Source: Clostridium estertheticum | GTDB taxonomy: Bacteria; Bacillota; Clostridia; Clostridiales; Clostridiaceae | Direction: 5' to 3' | Length of the DNA: 64,000 nucleotides | Assembly: GCF_011065935.2 (NCBI RefSeq) | Contig: NZ_JAAMNH020000001.1 | Span: 4,733,001-4,797,000, forward strand | Part shown: positions 27,661 to 35,112 of the stretch, one piece after another | Layout of the letters: the number at the start of each line of letters is the position of its first letter | Numbering within the stretch: the stretch's first letter is position 1 | Position numbers and translations under genes: made by a program | Notes under the pieces: model-generated | Database searches by the model: none | The model's input: the letters and a program-made list of their open reading frames with translations, nothing else | Told to the model about the DNA's origin: nothing

Positions 27661-28152
27661 ATGACTTTAGCTAACACAAAAGAATTTACAAAGGAAGAAC
27701 TTCTTGATAAAGTTCAATCTAATGCAGAAGAACTTTTCAGAAGTGGTACATTCTTTTGCAGTGAATCAGTAGTGCAAACACTCAATGAATTATTAGGGAA
27801 ACCATATGATGAAAATATAGTTAAACTGGCAAGTGGATTTCCAATAGGAATGGGTAAAGCAGGATGTCTCTGCGGTGCAGTTTCAGGTGGTCAAATGGCT
27901 CTAGGTATGGTATATGGTAGAGTTGAAGGTGAAGCTATGAAAGAAAAAATGTTTGAAAAAGCTAAGGGTCTTCATGACTACATTAAGAATGAATACAAAT
28001 CAACTTGCTGTAGAGTAATAACAAGAGAATGGGCTGGAGATGACTTTAAAAGCGCAGCAAGAAAGAACCATTGCATTACAATTACTGGGAAAGTCGCAAG
28101 ATGGATTGCAAATGAATTTATCGAAGACGGACAAGTTCAAGTAAAACAATAA
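27661..28152 (+). CDS. C_GCAxxG_C_C family redox-type protein
   Basis: This 163-residue protein contains the signature of the C_GCAxxG_C_C family: FCSESV, then GCLCGAVSGG near residues 77-86, then a CC pair (STCCRV) and a final Cys (NHC). The spaced cysteines suggest a metal or redox site, but the biochemical role is unknown. GGGGG precedes the ATG. It has its own terminator and no operon partner. It is intact, unlike its neighbours. Confidence 0.85.
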   Translation: MTLANTKEFTKEELLDKVQSNAEELFRSGTFFCSESVVQTLNELLGKPYDENIVKLASGFPIGMGKAGCLCGAVSGGQMALGMVYGRVEGEAMKEKMFEKAKGLHDYIKNEYKSTCCRVITREWAGDDFKSAARKNHCITITGKVARWIANEFIEDGQVQVKQ

Positions 28153-28155
28153 AAT

Positions 28156-28190
28156 AAGCTCTAAGCCTATATTAAGACTTAGAGCTTTAT
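28156..28190. terminator. Intrinsic terminator
   Basis: AAGCTCTAAG pairs with CTTAGAGCTT across a 13-base loop. It lies between the plus-strand C_GCAxxG gene and the convergent xdhC remnant. Confidence 0.75.
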
Positions 28191-28207
28191 AATTATTTTA
28201 GTAATGT

Positions 28208-28979
28208 TTAAAAAGACTCTATTATTACATCCATGATTCCCCCACATACCATACCTTCATCTTCAGCGATAGTACCTCTCATGTCTATGCTTTGAATTTG
28301 ATATCCTACATTTCTTGGAACTGAACCTTTCGTAGAAACAATTGTAATAATTGCCTTTGGAGAATTATCTTCTTTGCACAATTCCATTAATACTTCATGG
28401 TCAAATTCTGGCCAATTAGTTTTCGTAGGTCTAGTAATATCATTGGTTATATCACCTAGTCGTCTATAACTGATGACCTGAGATATAATAGAAATCGCTA
28501 TCTCTTCAGGTGTAATTGCGCCTATCTCAAGACTTATAGGGGCCTTGACTTTGTTTAACTTCTCCTTAGGATACCCTTCATTTAACATTTGCTCCATGAC
28601 GCTTTTAACTCGCCGTTTTGAACCAATCATTCCAACATATGCAGTATAATGTTTTAAAACTTGTCTAAGACAATCCATATCATGCCTGTGACCTCGAGTT
28701 ATAATAACAACGTAAGCAGATTTATTTAAGCTAATCAAGTCGAAGCAGTGATCAAAGCTCTCACAAAATTCCAGTTTCTAAAGCATATTTTGCCTTTTGG
28801 TAAAGTAATTCATCTAAATCAGATATACGATTATAAGCATTCAAACTTTCCTCTGTAAAAAGTGTTTTATTCTGAAATGATTTATTTTCACATTTCTTGT
28901 TATCAAGCATTGTAATCATAACCGCATTATTTCCTGAGCCCACTTCTTCCAGTAAATTTTTATTGGTATCTACATTCAT
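28208..28979 (-). pseudogene. xdhC: XdhC/CoxI-family molybdenum hydroxylase maturation protein, twice deleted
   Basis: The N-terminal piece (28979-28761) starts normally, with NNAVMITMLD, and runs to ALETGI before a stop. A second piece in another frame resumes at ESFDHCFDL and carries the conserved ITRGHRHD and YVGMIGSKRR of the XdhC C-terminal domain. The Rossmann segment between them (about 100 residues) is missing. A second loss lies near the end: GSVPRNVG..GTI runs straight into AEDEGMVCGG, skipping the GGG-containing middle. XdhC proteins insert the sulfurated molybdenum cofactor into xanthine dehydrogenase-type enzymes; this copy cannot be functional. Confidence 0.82.
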
Positions 28980-29078
28980 GATTTCATTCCTCCAACTAAT
29001 TTATTTTTAGTACTGTTATTAGACTTTAACTAATTATCCCTTTTCCTTGATATTGCCATTCTACCATAAAATCTTATA

Positions 29079-29116
29079 TGTAAACGTTTATAAATATGGT
29101 ATTATTATGCTATAAT
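29079..29116 (+). promoter_or_regulatory. Possible cre-like operator with -10 box
   Basis: TGTAAACGTTTATA (29079..29092), with a perfect TAAACGTTTA palindrome, fits the CcpA cre consensus at all but one conserved position. A TATAAT lies at 29111..29116, so the box overlaps the expected -35 region of the aminotransferase gene. Confidence 0.4.
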
Positions 29117-29167
29117 TAGATTTAAGATTAACCATACTAACAAATAATAAAAAAGGGGGCTTTTAAA

Positions 29168-30358
29168 ATGATATCTAACAAGATGAAAGACTTGGTGGCT
29201 AATAGTTCTATAATAAGAGCTATGTTTGAGGAAGGTAAAAGATTATCTAGTATTTATGGTGAAGAAAATGTATTTGATTACAGCTTGGGTAATCCAAATG
29301 TTGCACCACCTGAGATTATTAAAATTGAAATCAATAAAATTTTAAATGAAACCACTCCTAAGCTGGTACATGGTTATATGAATAATTCTGGGTATGAAGA
29401 TGTTAGATCCAAAATAGCTGAATTTTTAAATAAAAAACATAATGTAAATATTTCACTCAATAACATAGTTATGACCTGTGGAGCAGCTGGGGGATTAAAT
29501 ATTTTGTTGAAAACATTACTTAACCCTGAGGATGAAGTTATTGCTTTCTCACCATTTTTTGGTGAATACAGAAACTATGTAAATAACTTTGATGGGAAGC
29601 TTGTAGTTGTTCCTACAGATATTGATACCTTTGAACCTGATATGCATGTATTAAAAGATATAATAAATAGCAAAACAAAAGCTATTATTATTAATTCTCC
29701 AAACAATCCAACAGGTGTTGTTTATTCTGAAAAGGTTATACAAGATTTAGCGAAATTGCTCTGTGAAAAAGAAGAGGAACTAGGTACAAGCATATATCTA
29801 ATATCTGATGAACCATATAGAGAAATAGTTTATGATAATGCTTTTGTTCCATATATTCTAAAATACTATAAAAATTCATTTATTGGATATTCATATAGTA
29901 AATCATTATCACTGCCTGGTGAGAGAATAGGGTATGTAGTTGCAAATACAAATATGGATTCCTTTGAGGATATAATGAAGTCATTAAATGTGGCCAACAG
30001 AATTTTGGGCTTTGTAAATGCGCCATCACTCTTCCAAAGGGTTATTGCAAATTGCCTGGAGGCTGAAGTCGATGTCAGTATATATAAGCGTAACAGAGAT
30101 ATTTTATACAACCATCTTATAAAAATAGGCTTTAAATGCGTAAAACCAGAAGGGGCATTTTATTTATTCATTAGAACACCAATAGCAGATGATAAAAAAT
30201 TCTGCCAGGATGCAAAACAATTCAACCTATTACTAGTCGCTGGATCAGCATTTGGATGTCCAGGCCATGCAAGGCTATCTTACTGCATTTCTTACGATAA
30301 AATAGAAAATTCATTACCAGCTTTTGATAAATTAGCTGAATTATATAAAATCAAATAA
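29168..30358 (+). CDS. PLP-dependent class I/II aminotransferase
   Basis: This 396-residue fold I aminotransferase belongs to the aspartate-aminotransferase-like group. It shows SLGNPNVAPP at the N-terminus, a NSPNNPTG motif, SDEPYREIVYD, and the Schiff-base lysine K245 in SYSKSLSLPGERIG. The conserved C-terminal arginine region GHARLSYC, which binds the substrate carboxylate, is present. The substrate cannot be fixed from sequence. GGGGG precedes the ATG. Single gene, ended by a terminator shared with hypB. Confidence 0.9.
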   Translation: MISNKMKDLVANSSIIRAMFEEGKRLSSIYGEENVFDYSLGNPNVAPPEIIKIEINKILNETTPKLVHGYMNNSGYEDVRSKIAEFLNKKHNVNISLNNIVMTCGAAGGLNILLKTLLNPEDEVIAFSPFFGEYRNYVNNFDGKLVVVPTDIDTFEPDMHVLKDIINSKTKAIIINSPNNPTGVVYSEKVIQDLAKLLCEKEEELGTSIYLISDEPYREIVYDNAFVPYILKYYKNSFIGYSYSKSLSLPGERIGYVVANTNMDSFEDIMKSLNVANRILGFVNAPSLFQRVIANCLEAEVDVSIYKRNRDILYNHLIKIGFKCVKPEGAFYLFIRTPIADDKKFCQDAKQFNLLLVAGSAFGCPGHARLSYCISYDKIENSLPAFDKLAELYKIK

Positions 30359-30409
30359 TTTAAGATGAATTTGTATTAAACTTTTATGTTCTATATTTCA
30401 TAAAATTAT

Positions 30410-30441
30410 AAAAATGCTCATATTTAAAAATGAGCATTTTT
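30410..30441. terminator. Bidirectional intrinsic terminator
   Basis: AAATGCTCAT pairs with ATGAGCATTT across a short A/T loop, with A before and T after. It serves the aminotransferase gene and overlaps the 3' end of hypB. Confidence 0.85.
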
Positions 30442-30745
30442 TAATGTCTTTGTTTTTTTCCTTATGTATTTCGTCACCTGCTCAAATCCTGTATTTTCTG
30501 TGGATGAGACTCTAACTACCAATGTGTACGGGTTAAGAGCTTTTACTCCAGACATTAAATATTCTTCATTAAAATTTACATAAGATATAAGATCCCACTT
30601 ATTTATGATAATAATATCAGCCTTTTCAAAAGCAAGAGGATATTTATATGGCTTGTCACTTCCTTCTGTAACCGTCACTATGAGCATTTTAATATCTTCG
30701 CCAATATTGAACTCTGCAGGACAAACAAGATTTCCTATGTTTTCT
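30424..30745 (-). pseudogene. hypB: Hydrogenase nickel maturation GTPase HypB, C-terminal piece (separated by TnpB element)
   Basis: The frame resumes at GAAAACATAGG and reads ENIGNLVCPAEF, the conserved nickel/GTPase segment, then VTEGSDKPYKYP and the NKWDL base-recognition motif, ending at a TAA inside the terminator. It is separated from its N-terminal piece (32340..32695) by 1594 bp. Joined directly, the two pieces total 678 nt, exactly 226 codons, and read MFLENIGN across the joint, the expected HypB sequence and length. Confidence 0.9.
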
Positions 30746-30923
30746 ATCGTATTATGAAAAGAGTACACCCATCTTCTATAAGTGGGTGGTGAATTTTCAT
30801 TTGGCGTTAGCCAACCTTGTAGTAACCTCTTTTATTATTTTTTTATAAATAAAGTAAATTGTTATATTTTTTTGGATATAGTAAATAATATTATTATGAA
30901 TATTCAAGAGCGGAGGATTCATA

Positions 30924-32192
30924 ATGACTAAAAAAATTACTAAATCAGTCTTATTTGGTGTTCAAAAACAACAGCTTAAGCATTTAAATTCTAGCAATTA
31001 TGAAGCTCTTAGAGGACTATGTTTTTTATCTAAAAATATGTATAACGTAGCTTTATATAATATTAGACAATATTATTTTACTGAAAAGAAGTTTCTTGGA
31101 TACAACAGCAATTATCACCTATGTAAATATAATGAGAATTACACTATGCTTAATAGTAATTCAGCACAGCAAATGCTGAAAGTTGCTGATAGAAACTTCA
31201 AGTCATTTTTTGCTTTAATAAAAATGGCTAAAAAAGGAGAATATCAATATAGAGATATTAAATTACCTGGGTACTTACCTAAAGATGGATTTTTTAATCT
31301 TATCTTTAATGAATTTAATTCTTCTAAAGATAAATTTTCAGTACCAATGTCAACTACTTTCAAAAGGCTTTATGGTAAGGTTGAGATTAACATACCTTCA
31401 AATTTAAAAGGTAAGGCAATTAAAGAAGTTAGGATATTACCTAAAAATGATGCAAGGTTCTTTGAAATTCAATGGGTATATGAAATTGATGAGTTCAAAG
31501 GAAATTTAAATAAAAACAACACACTTGCTATTGATTTAGGAATAGATAATTTATGTGCTTGTACTATTAATGATGGTAAAGCATTTATAATTGACGGAAA
31601 AAAACTTAAATCCATTAATCAATGGGCTAATAAGGAAAATAGTAGACTCCAATCAATTAAAGATAAGCAAAAGATTAAAACGACCACTAAAGCTCAGAAG
31701 AAACTATGGAATAAAAGGAGTAATAGAGTTAATGATTATCTCAATAAGACCGTTAGGGTAATTATTGATTATTGTTTAAATAACGATATAGGTAGTATTG
31801 TAGTTGGTTATAACCCAACTATTCAAAGAAAAGTAAATTTGGGTAAAGTCAATAATCAAAACTTTGTTAATATTCCAATTGGTAATATAAGAGAAAGGCT
31901 GACTTATCAGAGCCAAAGATATAATATTAATTTAATAGAACAAGAAGAAAGCTATACTTCAAAAGCTGATTTTTTAGCAAATGATAGTATGCCTATTTAT
32001 AGTGCTTTGAATAAGAAAAGATACTTATTTAGTGGTAAAAGAATATCAAGAGGACAATACAAATCATCTAAAGACTTGATATTAAATGCTGATATAAATG
32101 GCTCACTTAATATAATGAGAAAATCTAACATAAAACAAATTAACTTAAATCATAAAGAGTATTTAAACCCCATAAGGACAAGAATAGCTTAA
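30924..32192 (+). CDS. tnpB: TnpB, RNA-guided nuclease/transposon accessory protein (OrfB type)
   Basis: 422 residues. The N-terminal half has the OrfB helical pattern (NMYNVALYNIRQYYF); the C-terminal half is RuvC-like. The first catalytic aspartate is D204 in AIDLGIDNL and the last is D390 in NADINGSLN. At the usual RuvC-II position the strand reads IVVGYNP (about 294), with G where many TnpBs have E; acidic residues occur later in EQEESYTSK (E339, E341, E342). The four-Cys zinc finger is absent. TnpB proteins cut DNA guided by RNA from the element's right end. GGAGG precedes the ATG. The frame is intact. Confidence 0.9.
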   Translation: MTKKITKSVLFGVQKQQLKHLNSSNYEALRGLCFLSKNMYNVALYNIRQYYFTEKKFLGYNSNYHLCKYNENYTMLNSNSAQQMLKVADRNFKSFFALIKMAKKGEYQYRDIKLPGYLPKDGFFNLIFNEFNSSKDKFSVPMSTTFKRLYGKVEINIPSNLKGKAIKEVRILPKNDARFFEIQWVYEIDEFKGNLNKNNTLAIDLGIDNLCACTINDGKAFIIDGKKLKSINQWANKENSRLQSIKDKQKIKTTTKAQKKLWNKRSNRVNDYLNKTVRVIIDYCLNNDIGSIVVGYNPTIQRKVNLGKVNNQNFVNIPIGNIRERLTYQSQRYNINLIEQEESYTSKADFLANDSMPIYSALNKKRYLFSGKRISRGQYKSSKDLILNADINGSLNIMRKSNIKQINLNHKEYLNPIRTRIA

Positions 32193-32339
32193 ATGTAGGC
32201 TGGGAATAGAAATATTTACAGTATAGGGCGTACTTGGACACGCCAAAAAGAATAAGGCTGCCTAATTTATTAGGTCCAAAGTTAAAGCAAACTTCTTTAT
32301 AAAAAAGGATCCCCTTCCTCTACAGGTGGGGGAGGGTTC
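32180..32339 (+). ncRNA. Candidate omega (reRNA) region at right end
   Basis: The 147 bp between the tnpB stop and the element end are non-coding and hold several hairpins (for example GGGCGTACTTGGACACGCC near 32226-32245 and the terminal CCCC..GGGG hairpin). In known systems the guide RNA scaffold spans the tnpB 3' end to the right end, and the guide is the flanking sequence. Here the flank begins AAAAACATAACTCCTGG from hypB. Placement is by analogy only. Confidence 0.4.
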
Positions 32340-32695
32340 AAAAACATAACTCCTGGCTGATTCATTTTAAATCCTTTTAAGACTGATGAAATAGTAGGCG
32401 CATCAAGGTGACATGCTCCGTATGTATTTATTTGAACTGTATCTATGCCAAGTGACGTTAAAATCTTTGTATCAATATCTGATTCTATATCCCCCTCCAC
32501 CACATATGCTTTTAAATCATTAAGCTCTTTTATCAAAGAAATTATTACAGAAGTTTTCCCTGCTCCCGGTGCTCCCATTACATTTATAGCAAATATACCT
32601 GATTTTTTTAGAGTAGAATTTATTTCTTCTGCAATTTTATCATTCTGATACAGAATAGATTCCATGACCTCTATTTTTTTATTTTCATTTTTCAT
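32340..32695 (-). pseudogene. hypB: HypB N-terminal piece, interrupted by TnpB element
   Basis: The ATG follows a GGAGGA site, ten bases after hypA. The P-loop GAPGAGKTS and VEGDIESDID are intact, and the histidine-containing INTYGACHLDA follows. After MNQPGVMF the frame runs into the element, adding a foreign tail (LNPPPPVEEGD) and a stop at 32297. HypB loads nickel into NiFe hydrogenase together with HypA; the separated GTPase half should be inactive. Confidence 0.9.
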
Positions 32696-32705
32696 ATTGT
32701 CCTCC

Positions 32706-32948
32706 TCAACTTTCTACTTCTATATATTCAACATAGAACTCCCTACCTATATCTGTAGGCTGACCCATACCACCGCAATCACTACAAACAAATGAAATCA
32801 CATCAAAGTACATCTGAATAGATTCCCCTATGAACCCAGAATACTCTCCTATGACAATACCTATCTTCAGAATCTTTAAAGCCCCATTCTCCCTTGCATT
32901 ACATTCTGCAATACGTATTATTTCACAGGTTATAGAATACTCATGCAT
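32706..32948 (-). pseudogene. hypA: HypA nickel chaperone with internal deletion of half its zinc site
   Basis: The start at 32948 gives the canonical MHEYSIT with the nickel-binding His2 and AAGGTG ten bases upstream. The frame is 80 residues where HypA is normally about 113. FDVIS is joined directly to FVCSDCGG, so about 33 residues that contain the first CxxC pair of the zinc ribbon are gone, in frame. The C-terminal GREFYVEYIEVE is intact. Without two of the four zinc ligands the protein is unlikely to be functional. It is the first gene of the hypA-hypB pair. Confidence 0.8.
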
Positions 32949-33129
32949 TTGATCATCACCTTCTGAAATATTGTTAAATTCTTCTTTAACACTCACTTTA
33001 ATATCTCCGTATATTTATTTTTTATCTGCAAACACTAGGCACATAAAAGTAAACTTTAGCATAGTATATAATAATATATTATTCATTCCACTAATATATA
33101 CTACCCTTTCAATGGAGGTGTTTACATTG

Positions 33130-33492
33130 ATGTCTTTTATAAAAGCTTATACATATGAAAATATAAAATATAAGCTTTTAATTTTATACCTGCTGAATGT
33201 AACAGATATATTATTTACTCTTTTACTGCTCTCTACAGGCCTATTTATGGAGGCAAACCTCTTAATGGTAAATGCAGTTCAAAGCGTATCTGCTAGTTTT
33301 ATATTGAAAATTGTACTACCAGCAGTATTGTTATTATATATATATATTCGAATGAAAAAGGCAAGTGAAACTCAACTAAAACAATCTAATATTATTCTTA
33401 ATATTATTACTGGAGTTTATATTATAATCAATTTTTCTCATTTAATATGGTTTTTGCTATTTGGGCTATTTATAATATTTCCTATGCATTAA
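33130..33492 (+). CDS. DUF5658-type membrane protein
   Basis: This 120-residue protein has three to four hydrophobic helices. LLYLLNVTDILFTLLLLSTG followed by FMEANLLM matches the DUF5658 pattern (NxxDxxxT helix then EANP-like turn). The family function is unknown. The start at 33130 is set by GGAGG ten bases before; an upstream in-frame ATG at 32971 lacks a ribosome site. A terminator follows at 33555..33596. Confidence 0.7.
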   Translation: MSFIKAYTYENIKYKLLILYLLNVTDILFTLLLLSTGLFMEANLLMVNAVQSVSASFILKIVLPAVLLLYIYIRMKKASETQLKQSNIILNIITGVYIIINFSHLIWFLLFGLFIIFPMH

Positions 33493-33554
33493 AACTGAAC
33501 CCTAATATAACTACAACACTTTAAATCATACCTTTCGATGCCTCAGCATTAACG

Positions 33555-33596
33555 ACTTCACAAGGAGATTTAAACTCTCAGTGAAGTTTTATTTTT
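33555..33596 (+). terminator. Intrinsic terminator
   Basis: ACTTCAC pairs with GTGAAGT around an inner stem GGAGATT/AACTCT, followed by TTTTATTTTT. Confidence 0.7.
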
Positions 33597-33662
33597 ACGG
33601 AATTAGCTTATAATATAAGGGTACTTTAATCCTGAAATGTGCTTGTAATCGGTGCAATTCAA

Positions 33663-33692
33663 TTGGAAAAGTTTGTTACAATATGTTATAAT
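33663..33692 (+). promoter_or_regulatory. Sigma-A promoter for DUF362 gene
   Basis: TTGGAA (33663-33668) and TATAAT (33687-33692) are 18 bp apart, about 55 bp before the start codon. Confidence 0.55.
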
Positions 33693-33747
33693 TATAGAAT
33701 TACATAATGTAAATTGAATAAATCTGAATGTTACAGGGGGTAAGTTA

Positions 33748-34860
33748 ATGAGCAAATCAAAAGTATATTTTACAGACTTAAGAACAAAACCAGGGTATAA
33801 TCTATTAGATAAGCTTCAAAGGCTTGTAGTAGAAGCAGGTATAAAAAACATTGATTATAAAGATAAATTTGTGGCTATAAAAATTCATTTTGGAGAACCA
33901 GGAAATCTTTCTTACATTCGACCAAACTATGCTGCAAAAATTGTTAAACTTATAAAGGAGTTAGGTGGTAAGCCTTTCCTTACTGATGCAAACACCTTAT
34001 ACTCTGGAAGAAGATTTAATGCTGTAGATCATATTGAAGCAGCTATGGAAAATGGTTTTAATCCAATGGCAGTTGGCTGTAACGTGATTATAGCAGATGG
34101 ATTAAAGGGTGGAGATTATAGAGAAATTCCAATCAACCAGAAATATTGCAAAACTGCTAAAATAGCATCCGCTATTGCGGATTCAGATATAGTTATTTCT
34201 ATGACTCACTTTAAAGGTCATGAAATGACAGGCTTCGGAGGAACATTAAAGAATTTAGGTATGGGATCTGGTTCCATTGGAGGCAAGCTTGAAATGCATT
34301 CTGCTTCTAAGCCTTTAATGAAACATAGCAAATGTGTAAGTTGTGGACTCTGCATTAAAAATTGCCTACATGAGGCAATCTCATTTGATGAAAATAAAAA
34401 AGCAACTATAGATTATGATAAATGTGTTGGCTGTGGCCAATGTGTTGCAGTATGTCGTTTTGACAGCGCAACTGTAAAGTGGAATGAATCTGCTGACATT
34501 GCTAATGAAAAAATTGCAGAGTATGCCTATGCAGTTACTAAAGATAAACCAACTTTCCATATTAGCTTCATTATGAATGTTTCCCCTAATTGTGATTGTT
34601 GGAACTCAAACGATGTATCAATTGTTCCAGATATAGGTATGGCCGCATCCTTTGATCCAGTAGCCCTAGATCAAGCCTGTGTTGATATGGTTAACAGTGC
34701 AACTGCACTATATGCAACTGAGCTTTCAGATAAACATTATCATGAGGGACAAGATAAATTTTCTCATATACACCCTGATACAAATTGGAAGGTTGGCCTA
34801 GACCACGCAAAAGCTATTGGCGTTGGTACTGACGAATATGAGCTAGTAATAGTTAAATAA
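33748..34860 (+). CDS. DUF362 domain protein with 2x[4Fe-4S] ferredoxin domain
   Basis: This 370-residue cytoplasmic iron-sulfur protein has an N-terminal DUF362 core (about residues 40-185, including KIHFGEPGN and MTHFKGHEMTGFGG) followed by a ferredoxin domain with CVSCGLCIKNC (about 194-204) and CVGCGQCVAVC (about 226-236). A C-terminal extension completes the DUF362 fold. Such proteins are common in strict anaerobes and presumably transfer electrons; no substrate is known. GGGGG precedes the ATG. Monocistronic. Confidence 0.9.
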   Translation: MSKSKVYFTDLRTKPGYNLLDKLQRLVVEAGIKNIDYKDKFVAIKIHFGEPGNLSYIRPNYAAKIVKLIKELGGKPFLTDANTLYSGRRFNAVDHIEAAMENGFNPMAVGCNVIIADGLKGGDYREIPINQKYCKTAKIASAIADSDIVISMTHFKGHEMTGFGGTLKNLGMGSGSIGGKLEMHSASKPLMKHSKCVSCGLCIKNCLHEAISFDENKKATIDYDKCVGCGQCVAVCRFDSATVKWNESADIANEKIAEYAYAVTKDKPTFHISFIMNVSPNCDCWNSNDVSIVPDIGMAASFDPVALDQACVDMVNSATALYATELSDKHYHEGQDKFSHIHPDTNWKVGLDHAKAIGVGTDEYELVIVK

Positions 34861-34871
34861 AAAAGTGCTAT

Positions 34872-34911
34872 AAAAAGGAGAAAGTGAACTTTATCACTTT
34901 CTCTTATTTTT
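34872..34911 (+). terminator. Intrinsic terminator, repeated hairpin
   Basis: GGAGAAAGTGA pairs with TCACTTTCTC and is followed by T-rich sequence. A closely related hairpin (AGTAGAAAGTGA/TCACTTTCTACT) lies at 37031..37069 on the other side of the chemoreceptor gene. Confidence 0.75.
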
Positions 34912-35029
34912 GTGTAATTATTTATAAATATAAATTATAATCATGAGGGTTATAGCATGTAGTAGTGTGATAGATAGTATCAATTATAAGTATTGATGAT
35001 TTCAATTCAATAAAAAAATTGAAGATTAA

Positions 35030-35099
35030 TTTTATTTTCTTGGATTATGCTAACAAAAATATATATTTTTTGTTATAGCATAATCTAAGAAAAAATTTT
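35030..35099. repeat. MITE-like palindrome, family 2, copy 2 (arms only)
   Basis: The arm TTGGATTATGCTAACAAAA is followed at once by TATATATT and the mirrored arm TTTTGTTATAGCATAATCTAAG, forming a 70-bp hairpin with almost no interior. It lies 14 bp beyond the chemoreceptor stop codon. It is the minimal form of the element at 47470..47700. Confidence 0.75.
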
Positions 35100-35112
35100 T
35101 ATACCTTGAATT

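Larger units (their letters stand above)
30746..32339 (+). mobile_element. TnpB-only IS200/IS605-superfamily element (IS1341-like) inside hypB
   Basis: Boundaries are inferred from restoration of hypB, with one base of ambiguity (30745/32338 also keeps the frame). Both ends carry a similar small hairpin: ACCCA-CTT-ctat-AAG-TGGGT at 30767..30787 and CCCC-CCT-ctac-AGG-GGGG at 32311..32331, as expected for subterminal hairpins of this superfamily. There is no target duplication and no tnpA gene, so movement would need TnpA in trans. The only gene is tnpB. Confidence 0.85.

Noticed and set aside
30764..30790. Hairpin ACCCA..TGGGT taken first as a terminator for the hypB piece
   Set aside because: It lacks a T tract and has a sister hairpin at the other end of the TnpB element, so it is better read as an element-end hairpin.
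32297..32695. Intact 132-residue short HypB variant
   Set aside because: The last 11 residues are encoded by the TnpB element end, and the GTPase half lies beyond the element.
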